DNA of 64,000 bases from Xanthomonas albilineans (GCF_002939705.1 NZ_MDCB01000001.1:124001-188000), one strand, 5' to 3'; numbered from the stretch's first letter, positions 40,773 through 53,343 are shown. Notes: generated by a model not told the origin, from the sequence alone. A program made the numbers and translations.

Positions 40773-41642
40773 TCAGGTCGTGACGTCTTCTGTGCGTCGG
40801 GTCTGCGCGCGCACCAGTCGAGCCATGGTCCGCAGCGATTTCTCGTCCAGCGCCAACGCGGACTCGACCCATATCTCGGTGATCGCCTGCAGTTCCTGTA
40901 GCGATACCGCCTGTGCCAGATTGCGTGCAGCGTTCATCGCCAGATACGACTGCGGGTTGCGACGCTGGTTATGAATGAGTTGCTTGACGCGTTCCACGCC
41001 CTCGTTTTTTGGTACAAGTACATCGACGATGCCCATCGCGTGCATCTGCTCGCTGCTGTACAGATCGGCACCCAGAATGATGCGTTCGGCGACATGCGGG
41101 GCGACGCGCTTGCAGAGAAAGCTGTAGGCGCCCATGCCCGGAATCAGGCCGAAGATGCCCTCGGGCAAGCCCATGGTGATGCCTTCCTCGGCGACGATGG
41201 TGTGGCAGGCCAGCGCCATTTCCAGTCCGCCGCCCAACGCATCGCCCTGCAACAACGCGATGGTGCGGACATCGCCGGCGAACCCTTGGTGTAGTTGATG
41301 GACGCCGTTAATGCAGCGTGTGGCGTAACTGAGAAGCCGTGCGCGGTCCTTTTTGCGGATGAGTTCTGAAAAAAGCGCCAGATCGCCGCCAAGATTGAAG
41401 ACGTTCGTATCGGAGGCGATGACCAGATGTTTCAGCGTCGCTTTCTTGGATGGATGCGGCCACATGGTCATCGCTTCGAACGCCGCCAGCACCTCGTCGA
41501 TCATATAGCTATGGAAGCAGGGACGTATTCCCGGCTGCGCATTCGCGTGCATGTATAGCCAATGGCTATCATCGTTGCCATTGGCTTCGACGCGGATGCT
41601 GGAATAGGGGAGGGAACGGGGCAGGGTATCGATCATGCTCAT
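40773..41642 (-). CDS. rpfF: RpfF, DSF synthase
   Basis: 289 aa crotonase-fold enzyme that makes the diffusible signal factor (cis-11-methyl-2-dodecenoic acid) from acyl-ACP by combined dehydratase and thioesterase activity. Glu141 (GGGLEMALAC) and Glu161 (GLPEGIFGL), the two catalytic glutamates, are at exactly the known positions when the first ATG of MSMIDTLP is used; this also gives the family length of 289. An ATG two codons later is possible. Convergent with rpfC and downstream of rpfB across 129 bases, which may hold its own promoter. Confidence 0.95.
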   Translation of the reverse strand: MSMIDTLPRSLPYSSIRVEANGNDDSHWLYMHANAQPGIRPCFHSYMIDEVLAAFEAMTMWPHPSKKATLKHLVIASDTNVFNLGGDLALFSELIRKKDRARLLSYATRCINGVHQLHQGFAGDVRTIALLQGDALGGGLEMALACHTIVAEEGITMGLPEGIFGLIPGMGAYSFLCKRVAPHVAERIILGADLYSSEQMHAMGIVDVLVPKNEGVERVKQLIHNQRRNPQSYLAMNAARNLAQAVSLQELQAITEIWVESALALDEKSLRTMARLVRAQTRRTEDVTT

Positions 41643-41771
41643 GGCGGGGTCTCGGAATAAGCGCCCGCAGAAATTAATGTGGCGCAGCGGGCGAGTGCGT
41701 TTCCACCCGGTGGATGCTACACCTTGGTACACTGAGCCCGTACTCTTTCGTGCCACCGCGCGCTGGCCTGC

Positions 41772-43454
41772 TTAATGCATTTGCGCGTCGCGCAACTCCC
41801 GTCGCAGGATCTTGCCGACGTTGGTCTTGGGCAATTCCTTGCGGAATTCGACGGTGCGCGGCTGCTTGTAGCCTGTCAGGTTGGCACGGGCGTGTGCCTT
41901 CACCTCTTCGGCGGTCAGGTTCGGGTCTTTTTTGACGATTACCACTTTTACCGCCTCGCCGGATTTTTCGTCCGGTACACCGACCGCGGCCACTTCCAAT
42001 ACGCCTGGCATCATCGCGATGACTTCCTCGATCTCGTTCGGGTATACATTGAAACCTGAAACCAAGATCATGTCCTTCTTGCGATCGACGATATAGAAGA
42101 ACCCCTGCGCGTCCATCCGCGCAATGTCGCCGGTCCGGAACCAGCCGTCGGCGTCGATCGCGTGCGCGGTTTCCTCGGGGCGGCGCCAGTAACCCTTCAT
42201 TACCTGTGGACCACGGATGCACAACTCGCCGATTTCGCCGGTTGCCATGATCTGCCCGTGGTCGTCTTTGATGCACACATCGGTCGAGGGGATCGGTAGC
42301 CCGATCGAGCCGTTGTATTCGTCAAGCGTCAATGGATTCATGCAAGCGCCCGGCGAGGTTTCGGTGAGTCCGTAGGCTTCCACCAGAGTGAGGCCGGTGA
42401 CCCGCTTCCAGTGTTCGGCGACGGCGCGTTGCACTGCCATGCCGCCGCCCAATGTGCACTTCAGCGAGGAAAAATCCAACTGCGCGAAGCCGGGCGTGTT
42501 GAGCAGTCCGTTGAACAGGGTATTGACCCCGGTGAACGCGGTGAAGGGGAATCGCTTCAATTCCTTGATGAAGCCGGGCATGTCGCGGGGGTTGCTGATC
42601 AGGTGATTGAGTCCGCCGATCTTTACGAAGATCAGCCCGTTCGCGGTCAATGCGAAGATGTGGTACATCGGCAGTGCGGTGATGATGACTTCCTTGCCTT
42701 CTTCCAGCTTGCCGGTCACGGTGATCCAATGGCCGGCCTGCAGCATGTTCGCCACCAGGTTGCGATGGGTCAGCATCGCGCCCTTGGCGATGCCGGTGGT
42801 ACCGCCGGTGTACTGCAGGAATGCGATGTCCTCTGGTGCGATATCCTGCTTCGACAGCGTATGCTTGCGGCCGAGTGCGAGTGCTTCGCGGAACCGAATC
42901 GCGTTGCTGATCGTGTAGTCGGGTACCAGCTTCTTGACGTAGCGCAGGACGAAGTTGAATAGCGCTCCCTTGGGAAAACCGAGCATGTCGCCCATCCCGG
43001 TGGTGATGACCTGTTTGATTGGCGTGCCGGCCAGCGCGTCTTCCACGGTCTTGCAGAAATTGTCCACCACCATGATCGCACTGGCGCCGGAGTCGATCAG
43101 TTGATGACGCAGTTCGCGTGTGGTGTACAGCGGATTGACGTTGACCACGGTCATGCCGGCCAGCAGCACGCCGAAGGTGGCAATCGGGTATTGCAGACAG
43201 TTCGGCATCATCAGCGCGACCCGATCACCCTTTTTAAGGTGCAGTTCGCCCAGCAGATAGGCGGCGAATTGCCGGGACAGTGCGCCGACCTCGCGGTAGG
43301 TCAACGTCGTGCCGAAGTTGGAATAGGCGGGGCGATCACTGAACTTGGCGACGGCGGTTTCGAACACCTCGGCGACCGAGCGGTACGCTTCGACGTCGAT
43401 CGTGGCGTCAACGCCAGGCGGGTAACTCTGCAACCACGGACGATCCAGATTCAT
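41772..43454 (-). CDS. rpfB: RpfB, long-chain fatty acyl-CoA ligase
   Basis: 560 aa adenylate-forming enzyme of the FadD type. AMP-binding motif YTGGTTGIAKGAMLTHRN near residue 215, EAYGLTETSPG and the C-terminal GWFRTGDIARMD and KKDMILVSGFNVYPNEIEE are all present. In Xanthomonas RpfB activates free fatty acids and takes part in DSF turnover. A GGAG ribosome site precedes ATG 43454. The 291 bases upstream, to the rpfA stop, contain no recognisable gene. Confidence 0.94.
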   Translation of the reverse strand: MNLDRPWLQSYPPGVDATIDVEAYRSVAEVFETAVAKFSDRPAYSNFGTTLTYREVGALSRQFAAYLLGELHLKKGDRVALMMPNCLQYPIATFGVLLAGMTVVNVNPLYTTRELRHQLIDSGASAIMVVDNFCKTVEDALAGTPIKQVITTGMGDMLGFPKGALFNFVLRYVKKLVPDYTISNAIRFREALALGRKHTLSKQDIAPEDIAFLQYTGGTTGIAKGAMLTHRNLVANMLQAGHWITVTGKLEEGKEVIITALPMYHIFALTANGLIFVKIGGLNHLISNPRDMPGFIKELKRFPFTAFTGVNTLFNGLLNTPGFAQLDFSSLKCTLGGGMAVQRAVAEHWKRVTGLTLVEAYGLTETSPGACMNPLTLDEYNGSIGLPIPSTDVCIKDDHGQIMATGEIGELCIRGPQVMKGYWRRPEETAHAIDADGWFRTGDIARMDAQGFFYIVDRKKDMILVSGFNVYPNEIEEVIAMMPGVLEVAAVGVPDEKSGEAVKVVIVKKDPNLTAEEVKAHARANLTGYKQPRTVEFRKELPKTNVGKILRRELRDAQMH

Positions 43455-43745
43455 ATGTCACTCCAAGCAACGCATTGATGGGTACGTAACGGACAGAATT
43501 CGTCGCATTTTAGCTCTGGCAGCATACCGTTCCATGATGAAAAGTCGAACCGCGCACAACTGACAGTGCGACACCCGGATGCAGTAACGAACGCACACGC
43601 TGGCCGCGTTCATGGCGGCGCTTGTCTTGCCTTGCGCCAGAACGCGTTGCGCAACACCGTCCAAAGCGTAAAAACGCATGAGAGTGGATTGGCGCTGGAT
43701 CCGCCCTCTTCTGGCTGCCGTGGAGCGTGCCCGATCCGATGAGGA

Positions 43746-46505
<2,760 letters not shown>

Positions 46506-46600
46506 GATCGAACTCCTATGGCATCGAGGCTGTAGGGACGTGCCGCAGTCTGACCGATTCAGTGTAAACGTTGGGCTGCGGTCGGGGATCGTCTACGGGT

Positions 46601-46638
46601 TTGAGTATGTGTAATTTAGTATGTATAGTTTGTACATA
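46601..46638 (+). promoter_or_regulatory. Promoter and overlapping operator of vapBC
   Basis: TTGAGT (46601-46606), 17 bases, TATAGT (46624-46629): a near-ideal sigma-70 promoter. A perfect inverted repeat TATGTA-(7 nt)-TACATA (46620-46638) covers the -10 element. VapB-type antitoxins autorepress by binding such palindromes, so this is the probable operator. Confidence 0.65.
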
Positions 46639-46656
46639 TCTGAAATGGGGTTCGCC

Positions 46657-46914
46657 ATGGAAGCCATCGTCGCCGAGCGTGGACAGATCACCTTGCCCAA
46701 AGCCGTGCGCGATGCCTTGGGCTTGAGCAAGGGCACGGTGCTGAAAGTGGAGTTGGACGCTGGCCGCATCATCCTGCGCAAGAGCGTGGACGATGCGATC
46801 TCGCGTGCGCGTGGCCGCTTCAAGCTCGATGGCTTCGACAGCACCGATGAGGCGATGCGGGCGATCCGTGGCCGTGCGCCTGGCGATCCGTTCGAGTCGG
46901 ACGCCACGGCGTGA
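46657..46914 (+). CDS. vapB: AbrB/SpoVT-type antitoxin (VapB/MazE-like)
   Basis: 85 aa. The N-terminal swapped-hairpin fold is seen in VAERGQITLPKAVRDALGLSKG; the C-terminal part (residues about 40-85), with RARGRFKLDGFDSTDEAMRA, is typical of antitoxins that wrap a PIN toxin. The ATG at 46657 is preceded by GGGG at a good distance; two upstream ATGs in the same frame (46621, 46645) lie in the promoter/operator and are less likely. The stop overlaps the toxin start (GTGA). Confidence 0.85.
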   Translation: MEAIVAERGQITLPKAVRDALGLSKGTVLKVELDAGRIILRKSVDDAISRARGRFKLDGFDSTDEAMRAIRGRAPGDPFESDATA

Positions 46915-47318
46915 TCGCGATCGACTCCTCGGTGCTGGTGGATCTGCTGGCCGACAGCCCGCAGGCCGATGCGGCCGAAGCCTGTCTGCGCCAGTGCCTG
47001 AGCACCGGCCCGGTGGTGGTTTGCGGTATCGTCCTGGCGGAGGTCTGCGCGGCGCTGCGCGATGGCGCCGAGGCGCTGTCGGTTCTGGAAGAGATGAGCA
47101 TCCGTTTCAATGCCCTGGAATCGAAGTCGGCGTTGCGCGCCGGCGAGATGCAGCGCCGGTTTCGTGCCCGCGGTGGTCAGCGCGAACGGGTGGTGGCCGA
47201 CTTCCTGATCGGCGCCCATGCCATGCTCCAGTGCGATGCCTTGATTACCCGCGACGATGGCTTTTTCCGCGACTACTTCAAAGGTCTGAAGATCATCGTC
47301 CCCAGACCTGCGGCCTGA
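46911..47318 (+). CDS. vapC: PIN-domain toxin (VapC-like ribonuclease)
   Basis: 135 aa, starting at a GTG that overlaps the antitoxin stop. The PIN acidic residues are visible: MIAIDSSVLVDLL, IVLAEVCAAL, VVADFLIGAHA and LITRDDGFF. Expected to be a Mg2+-dependent endoribonuclease, often cutting tRNA, held inactive by the partner. It ends 50 bases before acnB. Confidence 0.87.
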   Translation: MIAIDSSVLVDLLADSPQADAAEACLRQCLSTGPVVVCGIVLAEVCAALRDGAEALSVLEEMSIRFNALESKSALRAGEMQRRFRARGGQRERVVADFLIGAHAMLQCDALITRDDGFFRDYFKGLKIIVPRPAA

Positions 47319-47368
47319 TTCCGCACCACCGCCTGCTCATCATCTGTCTTTAATCCCGGAGAACCCGC

Positions 47369-49960
47369 ATGTTGGAAGCCTATCGCCACCACGTCGCAGA
47401 GCGCGCCGCGCTCGGTATCCCGCCGTTGCCGCTGAGCGCGACGCAGACCGCGCAAGTCATCGAATTGTTGAAGCATCCACCTGCTGGCGAAGAGCAGTTT
47501 CTGGTCGAACTGTTGAGCCAGCGTGTGCCTGCTGGCGTCGACGATGCCGCCAAGGTCAAGGCCTCGTATCTGGCCGCGGTCGCCTTTGGCACCGAGAAGA
47601 CCCCGCTGATTTCGCCTGCCCGCGCGACCGAGCTGCTGGGCACCATGCTGGGCGGTTACAACGTCCATCCGTTGATCGAACTGCTGGACAACCCGGAACT
47701 GGGCGCGACGGCAGCGGCAGGTCTCAAGCACACCTTGCTGATCTTCGACGCCTTCCACGATGTGCAGGAAAAAGCCGAGGCCGGTAACCCGCACGCCAAG
47801 GCGGTGTTGCAGAGTTGGGCGCAGGGCGAGTGGTTCACCAGCAAGCCGGAAGTGCCGCGCAGCCTCACCATCACCGTGTTCAAGGTGCCCGGCGAGACCA
47901 ATACCGATGATTTGTCGCCGGCGCCGGACGCCACCACGCGCCCGGACATCCCGCTGCACGCGCTGGCGATGCTGAAGAACAAGCGCGACGGCGCACCCTT
48001 CGAGCCGGAAGAAGACGGCAAGCGCGGCCCGATCCAGGCCATTGCCGATCTCAAGGCCAAGGGCCATTTGGTTGCCTATGTTGGCGATGTGGTCGGTACC
48101 GGTTCTTCGCGCAAGTCGGCAACCAACTCGGTGCTGTGGTGGACCGGCGAGGATATCCCGTACATCCCCAACAAGCGTTTCGGTGGCGTGTGCCTGGGGT
48201 CGAAGATCGCGCCGATCTTCTACAACACCATGGAAGATGCTGGCGCGCTGCCGATCGAACTGGATGTGTCGCAGATGGAGCACGGCGACGTAGTCGAACT
48301 TCGCCCCTACGATGGCAAAGCGCTGAAGAACGGGCAGGTGATCGCCGAGTTCGCGATGAAGTCGGACGTGCTGTTCGACGAAGTGCGCGCTGGTGGCCGC
48401 ATTCCGCTGATCGTTGGTCGCGGCCTGACCGCCAAGGCGCGCGAGTTCCTCGGCCTGCCGCCGTCGGAGCTGTTCCGCCTGCCGATGGATCCGCCGGACA
48501 CCGGCAAGGGCTTCTCCCTGGCGCAGAAGATGGTCGGCCGCGCCTGCGGCCTGCCGGACGGGCAGGGCATGCGTCCCGGCACCTATTGCGAGCCGAAGAT
48601 GACCTCGGTGGGCTCGCAGGACACCACCGGCCCGATGACCCGCGACGAGTTGAAGGATCTGGCCTGCCTGGGTTTCTCCGCCGATTTGGTGATGCAGTCG
48701 TTCTGCCACACTGCGGCGTATCCGAAGTCGGTGGACGTCAAGACCCACCACACCTTGCCAGAGTTCATCTCCACCCGTGGCGGCGTGTCGCTGCGCCCGG
48801 GCGATGGCGTGATCCATAGCTGGCTCAACCGCATGCTGCTGCCCGACACCGTCGGCACCGGTGGCGATTCGCACACCCGCTTCCCGATCGGTATCTCGTT
48901 CCCGGCCGGCTCCGGCCTGGTGGCGTTCGCCGCGGCCACCGGCGTGATGCCGCTGGACATGCCCGAGAGCGTACTGGTGCGCTTCAAGGGGCAGATGCAG
49001 CCGGGTGTGACCCTGCGCGATCTGGTCAACGCGATCCCGCTGTACGCGATCAAGCAGGGCTTGCTGACCGTGGCCAAGCAGGGCAAGAAGAACATCTTTT
49101 CCGGCCGTATTCTGGAGATCGAGGGCCTGCCGGAGCTGAAGGTGGAGCAGGCGTTCGAATTGTCCGACGCCTCCGCCGAGCGTTCGGCCGCCGGTTGCAC
49201 GGTGCTGTTGAACAAGGAACCGATCGTCGAGTACCTGACCAGCAACATCACCTTGCTGAAGTGGATGATCGCCGAGGGCTACGCCGATGCGCGTTCGCTG
49301 GCACGCCGCATCAAGAAGATGCAGGAATGGCTGGCCGACCCGCAGCTGCTCGAACCCGACGCCGATGCCGAGTACGCGGCGGTGATCGAGATCGATCTGG
49401 CCGACATCCACGAGCCGATCGTGGCCTGCCCGAACGATCCGGACGACGTGAAGACCCTGTCCGAGGTTGCTGGCGCGGCTATCGACGAGGTGTTCATCGG
49501 CTCGTGCATGACCAACATCGGCCATTTCCGCGCGGCGGCCAAGTTGCTGGAAGGCAAGCGCGATATCCCGACCCGTCTGTGGGTTGCGCCGCCGACCAAG
49601 ATGGATGCTTCCGAGCTGACCAAGGAAGGCCACTACGGCACTTTTGGCGCCGCCGGTGCGCGCATGGAAATGCCGGGGTGTTCGCTGTGCATGGGCAACC
49701 AGGCACAGGCGCGCGAAGGGGCGACCGTGTTCTCCACCTCCACCCGCAATTTCCCCAACCGTCTTGGCCGTAACACCAACGTGTACCTCGGCTCGGCGGA
49801 GCTGGCGGCGATCTGCTCGCGCCTGGGCCGCATTCCGACAAAGCAGGAATACATGGCCGATGTCGGGGTGATCAAGACCAGTGGTGAGCAGATCTATCGC
49901 TACATGAACTTCGATCAGATCCAGGACTATCAGGACGTGGCCGATACGGTCACCGCCTGA
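47369..49960 (+). CDS. acnB: Aconitate hydratase B
   Basis: 863 aa bifunctional aconitase 2/2-methylisocitrate dehydratase. N-terminal HEAT-like domain ([16 protein letters not shown]), swivel domain with [16 protein letters not shown], and the C-terminal [4Fe-4S] site with [10 protein letters not shown] and [11 protein letters not shown]. Main TCA-cycle aconitase in many gammaproteobacteria. The stop lies 23 bases before the left copy of the 22-nt inverted repeat that marks the accessory island. Confidence 0.96.
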   Translation: MLEAYRHHVAERAALGIPPLPLSATQTAQVIELLKHPPAGEEQFLVELLSQRVPAGVDDAAKVKASYLAAVAFGTEKTPLISPARATELLGTMLGGYNVHPLIELLDNPELGATAAAGLKHTLLIFDAFHDVQEKAEAGNPHAKAVLQSWAQGEWFTSKPEVPRSLTITVFKVPGETNTDDLSPAPDATTRPDIPLHALAMLKNKRDGAPFEPEEDGKRGPIQAIADLKAKGHLVAYVGDVVGTGSSRKSATNSVLWWTGEDIPYIPNKRFGGVCLGSKIAPIFYNTMEDAGALPIELDVSQMEHGDVVELRPYDGKALKNGQVIAEFAMKSDVLFDEVRAGGRIPLIVGRGLTAKAREFLGLPPSELFRLPMDPPDTGKGFSLAQKMVGRACGLPDGQGMRPGTYCEPKMTSVGSQDTTGPMTRDELKDLACLGFSADLVMQSFCHTAAYPKSVDVKTHHTLPEFISTRGGVSLRPGDGVIHSWLNRMLLPDTVGTGGDSHTRFPIGISFPAGSGLVAFAAATGVMPLDMPESVLVRFKGQMQPGVTLRDLVNAIPLYAIKQGLLTVAKQGKKNIFSGRILEIEGLPELKVEQAFELSDASAERSAAGCTVLLNKEPIVEYLTSNITLLKWMIAEGYADARSLARRIKKMQEWLADPQLLEPDADAEYAAVIEIDLADIHEPIVACPNDPDDVKTLSEVAGAAIDEVFIGSCMTNIGHFRAAAKLLEGKRDIPTRLWVAPPTKMDASELTKEGHYGTFGAAGARMEMPGCSLCMGNQAQAREGATVFSTSTRNFPNRLGRNTNVYLGSAELAAICSRLGRIPTKQEYMADVGVIKTSGEQIYRYMNFDQIQDYQDVADTVTA

Positions 49961-49983
49961 GACAACGTGCTGTCGTGCGTTAG

Positions 49984-50005
49984 CGCCATGATGGCGCATG
50001 TGCCC
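49984..50005 (+). repeat. 22-nt inverted repeat, left copy
   Basis: CGCCATGATGGCGCATGTGCCC (key parts CGCCATGATGGCG then ATGTGCCC); the exact reverse complement occurs at 59548-59569. Its first 13 bases are themselves palindromic. The two copies flank the accessory island, each just downstream of a convergent core gene (acnB; the GGDEF-EAL gene). Confidence 0.85.
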
Positions 50006-50040
50006 AATATAGCGATTGGCGATAACGGTAAGGTGGGGTC

Positions 50041-50448
50041 ATGCAGACGAGGACCCCATCTTCCCTGAAATGGCTTGTCGACAAGCACGCTAGGCTCGTC
50101 AGCGAGATAGACCGCCGCGAGAGGAAGCCAAATTGATCGCTTTGGAAATGGAGAAGAGCTGCGACGCGCTCAGGCGTGACCTCGCAGCCATTGATCGGGC
50201 GCTATCTCTGCATGAAATAGCAGTAGACCCGGAGAGTATTCAGCCAATCAAGAGCCAGCGGCGTATCCGGGGGCTCCCCAAAAACATCATGAAATGCTTG
50301 CGCTTGGCTAATGGCGCTTGGTGTTCAACGTTGGAAATCGCAATTTTTGTTGCTTCTGCAGCGAACCTGAACATGGACAGTCCGCTTTTTACTGAATTGC
50401 GCGAGTCGACGCGATATCGGTTGAAGGACGGCGAAACGTCGAAAACTA
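50041..50448 (+). pseudogene. Broken small gene of a Xanthomonad accessory family
   Basis: From ATG 50041 one frame reads MQTRTPSSLKWLVDKHARLV and stops at 50134-50136. The frame starting near 50133 continues with a coiled-coil-like stretch (ALEMEKSCDALRRDLAAIDR) then ALSLHEIAVDPESIQPIKSQ. I recognise this N-to-C pattern as one protein family of Xanthomonas/Stenotrophomonas of unknown function, so a frameshift splits it here. The homologous part then fades near 50440, where the transposase gene begins on the other strand, suggesting truncation by the insertion. Confidence 0.55.
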
Positions 50449-51561
50449 CTGGTCGTTGCCGCCGGCTGACAGGTCGACGTGATGCACGCCCGCATTCATC
50501 AGGATTTCCTTGCCTCGTCGCTTTCCTTGGTAATAGCCGCGCCACCAACGCGAGCCACCGCCCCGTAGTTCCTTGGTAAGCACGCCTTCAACCTGCTGTC
50601 GGATCGTGCGACGCCTATGGTCTTCGCGCCAAGCCATTTCCGCAGCGTAGTCCGCCAGATATACACCGTGGACGCCATGCCCGACGCCCAACTCCCACCG
50701 GCGAAGTCTCGTGAAATACGACTCGGCCTGATTGTCGTTGACGCCATCAGCTCTGACGTATTCACGCCCATGGCGAACTGCCTCATGTTCATGGGTCGCG
50801 GCAAGGCCAGCATAGGCGGGGTTGTCGTCTGTTTCTATACGCGCACCTGGGCTGACATAGCGCCGAACAAGTTCGGCGATGTCTCGTTCATTCTCCGAGC
50901 GCGTCACAACGGTGATAGTCCTGACGGCCCCCTCCTTTGCTTGGCTTCCGCGCTGACGAAGTACCATCACAACACGCTTGTTTCGGCGTTTGTCCTGGTT
51001 GCGCCGGGAAAGTCCTGCATGGCGCTGTCTACGAAGCCGGCCCGCGACGCGATCGACAATCACCTTTTCATTTCGTCGCCCACGACGGTTAGGCTTTCTT
51101 GGCTTCCCGCCGAAGTAGCCGCCATCGATTTCGACAACGCCGGTCAGAGGTGTCAGGTCCTGCGTCCGCAGGATCGATTCACGCAATTTCCCCTGGAGGG
51201 CGTGGGCTGCCTTTATGGAGCAGTCGTTCATGCGCCCCAGCCCCATGGATGCAACCCCTTTCATTCCGGTCACATAGAAGAATACTGCGATGAAGATGAT
51301 CCGCAGGGATTTTTTCCGGTTGGCGAACACGGTTGCAGACGTGACAGAGAAGTCGCGCTTGCACGCTTTGCAGCGCCATTGTTGGCGCGTGGGTCTCGGA
51401 TGATGCTGATCCCACATGCCGCACCCGGGGCATGCCTGATGAGTGGCGCTGTTCCAGCGCAGGCGAGCGAACAGGTCGTGGATCTCTTGGTCGCTCATGG
51501 CGTAGATCGTGGTAAGGTTGAGGTCGCGGTACGCCGCGCTCCTCAAAAAGTGCTGTGCCAT
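50446..51561 (-). CDS. IS1595-family (ISXO2-like) transposase
   Basis: 371 aa. N-terminal zinc ribbon (CPGCGMWDQHH ... CKACKRDF) followed by the ISXO2-like DDE/N-type nuclease domain: GVVEIDGGYFGGK supplies the first Asp, RIETDDNPAYAGL the second, and VNDNQAESYFTRLRRWE the third part. A basic stretch near 180-215 is rich in Arg/Lys. The reading frame is intact, so the element may still be active. The C-terminus abuts the broken small gene. Length and motifs suit an ISXo5-type element. Confidence 0.9.
   Translation of the reverse strand: MAQHFLRSAAYRDLNLTTIYAMSDQEIHDLFARLRWNSATHQACPGCGMWDQHHPRPTRQQWRCKACKRDFSVTSATVFANRKKSLRIIFIAVFFYVTGMKGVASMGLGRMNDCSIKAAHALQGKLRESILRTQDLTPLTGVVEIDGGYFGGKPRKPNRRGRRNEKVIVDRVAGRLRRQRHAGLSRRNQDKRRNKRVVMVLRQRGSQAKEGAVRTITVVTRSENERDIAELVRRYVSPGARIETDDNPAYAGLAATHEHEAVRHGREYVRADGVNDNQAESYFTRLRRWELGVGHGVHGVYLADYAAEMAWREDHRRRTIRQQVEGVLTKELRGGGSRWWRGYYQGKRRGKEILMNAGVHHVDLSAGGNDQ
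50446..51561 (-). mobile_element. IS1595-type insertion sequence (limits not placed)
   Basis: Minimum extent is the transposase gene. I could not find a convincing pair of terminal inverted repeats or an 8-bp target duplication around 50420-50446 and 51561-51610, so the real ends lie a little outside these coordinates. Confidence 0.6.
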
Positions 51562-52153
51562 AAATAAAATTCCGGATTAGGCCGGATCAGGGACGAGTGG
51601 GGCCGTCCGCTGAACCGGCATTCTCAAGGTCAGGGCAAGCCTCCCCCGTCCGCGCGTTTTCAGCACGTTGACAAAGATCGGGAGGGGGAGCACACTGACA
51701 AGAGGACGTTCGAGATGCTTGCCTTCAAGCCCATGATCTCCTGCAAGAGATCTGCGCTTTTTGCTTTCTCGTCCACGAAAAAATGGCCCTCTGACGGGCT
51801 GATGGCTGGCCCCGTATCGGGGCTATGGATGGAATACTGACTGGGTGATGGTTCTCCTGCTAAACGAGGGCGGATAAGAAGTGGCTGCGTCTCAGCAAAT
51901 CACAGGCATTGACGCGCTTGCTGTTCGGACTGAGTGAGCCTCCGAAAGGGAGGCATAGATGCCATCCCTTTCATGATGTTGGCACGACACTGCCATTGCC
52001 GAAAGAGGTAAGTGCAACGTAAGTAACTGAAATGGTGACAGTTTTGCTCTCTCTGCCCTGGGTCGTGTCACCATCACCTAGAAATTTTGTTGTCAGTTCA
52101 ACGGCATACCGCTGGTGCCTTCGTTATGATTCGGCGACTGACGAAGGATCGCC
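51562..52153. other. 592 bases with no recognisable gene
   Basis: Right flank of the insertion sequence. Contains two small hairpins, GGCCCCG-TAT-CGGGGCT near 51809-51825 and GCCTCC-GAAAG-GGAGGC near 51939-51955. No open frame here has a ribosome site or family resemblance; it is probably decayed accessory DNA. Confidence 0.5.
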
Positions 52154-52431
52154 ATGACATCATCGTTTGCCCGGTTCTATCTGCCGTGGCCCTTATTGCT
52201 GCTCGGATGCGCACAGCCATCCCTCAAGCACGGCCGAGCCACCATTGCCTAGCGCTTCTCCGACAACGGCGGCAAACACGCCCGTAGCCGATGCTCACCA
52301 TGGGCGTACCGACATACCTGCAAGAAAAGGATGGCAAATGGTACGTAACCGATCAGTGGTCCGGCTATTCCCGTCTCTACCCTTCGCTAGTGGGTCCTAG
52401 ATCTGATCGACAGCCTTCTCTCGGTGGATGA
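52154..52431 (+). pseudogene. Degraded lipoprotein gene
   Basis: AAGGA precedes ATG 52154, which opens a lipoprotein signal (FYLPWPLLLLGCAQPS with an LLGC lipobox) that stops after 32 codons. A second frame across 52230-52330 carries SPTTAANTPVADAHHG, and a third (from 52291) carries PTYLQEKDGKWYVTDQWSGY up to a TGA at 52431. Together they read like one small lipoprotein broken by two frameshifts. The family is not recognised. Confidence 0.45.
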
Positions 52432-52515
52432 CTTGGAGAGACCAGGCTGGGTTGCAGCACGAGCATGGAAGACGCTTAATCACTACTCAAGGATTCAAAC
52501 CAGGGGGGAGAACCT

Positions 52516-53343
52516 ATGCCGACTAAGCGTGAGGAAGAACGCTACGAGATCGACCCGACTGACGGGTTGCGCCGTGAAATAGTCGGCGAATGGGTCCAAG
52601 AGAAGCACCGACGACTATGCCACTACGTTGATATCAGCAGAGCCGCTCGACGCAAGTTCCACGGCAACTGCACTTTCATCGATCTGTACTGCGGGCCCGG
52701 CCGGGCGAGAATCAAGAACACCTCAACTGTGATCCCTGGCGGCGCTGTGGCGGCCGCGTCCGAGGCTGCGAAGCACGCCCCATTCGGCAAGATCTACATC
52801 GGTGACCTTGATGCAACCAATGTGGATGCATGCGAGCAACGCCTCGCTCAGGAGCATCTAGGCCCGGTCTTGACTTTAGATGGTGCCGCTGATGCGACAG
52901 TACGTGCGATCCGACGCGACCTTTCGCCAACGGCTCTGCATTTCGCTTTCCTCGACCCGTATAGCATCCAAGCTATGCCGTTCTCGATAATACAGACGCT
53001 GGCAGAACTGCCGAGAATGGATATGCTGATCCACTTCAGCACAATGGATATGCAGCGCAATATCAAGGCGCTCATGGCCGGTGGAAAACTCGACAACTTC
53101 GCACCTGGATGGCGGGAACACATCAATCCGGCCGCGCGAAACGATGTAGCGCTCATTGCGGTCTTCCATTACTGGTACGGGCTGATCCGAAAATTGGGCT
53201 ATCACGTTAGCGACAACATAGAGCGAGTTTCCGGCGCCAAGAATCAACCGTTGTACTGGCTCGTACTGGTCAGCAAGAACGAGCTCGGCGAGAAGTTTTG
53301 GGGCAAGGTCAGTAACGTCACACCGCAGCCGCGTTTGCTGTAA
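52516..53343 (+). CDS. tcmP: Three-Cys-motif partner protein TcmP (copy 1)
   Basis: 275 aa. Members of this family are encoded next to the three-Cys-motif (DUF5131) protein; their biochemical role is not established. Residues 54-62 read FIDLYCGPG, like the SAM-binding motif I of class I methyltransferases, and 144-150 read FAFLDPYS, like the DPPY-type catalytic motif of DNA adenine methyltransferases. So a nucleic-acid methyltransferase-like fold is likely, activity unproven. A GGGGAG ribosome site lies ahead of ATG 52516. First gene of a three-gene + strand cassette inside the accessory island. Confidence 0.82.
   Translation: MPTKREEERYEIDPTDGLRREIVGEWVQEKHRRLCHYVDISRAARRKFHGNCTFIDLYCGPGRARIKNTSTVIPGGAVAAASEAAKHAPFGKIYIGDLDATNVDACEQRLAQEHLGPVLTLDGAADATVRAIRRDLSPTALHFAFLDPYSIQAMPFSIIQTLAELPRMDMLIHFSTMDMQRNIKALMAGGKLDNFAPGWREHINPAARNDVALIAVFHYWYGLIRKLGYHVSDNIERVSGAKNQPLYWLVLVSKNELGEKFWGKVSNVTPQPRLL

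Noticed and set aside
47273-49999. 908-codon open frame antisense to acnB
   Set aside because: Same cause; acnB is complete with its iron-sulphur motifs on the + strand.
50617-51567. 316-codon + strand frame opposite the transposase
   Set aside because: Transposase has zinc ribbon and DDE motifs; the + strand frame has none.
50420-51610. GGACGGC / GCCGTCC as terminal repeats of the insertion sequence
   Set aside because: Only 7 bases match and the flanking 8-mers differ, so the ends are not supported.
51892-52077. 61-codon - strand frame right of the insertion sequence
   Set aside because: No ribosome site or recognisable motif; lies in decayed DNA.
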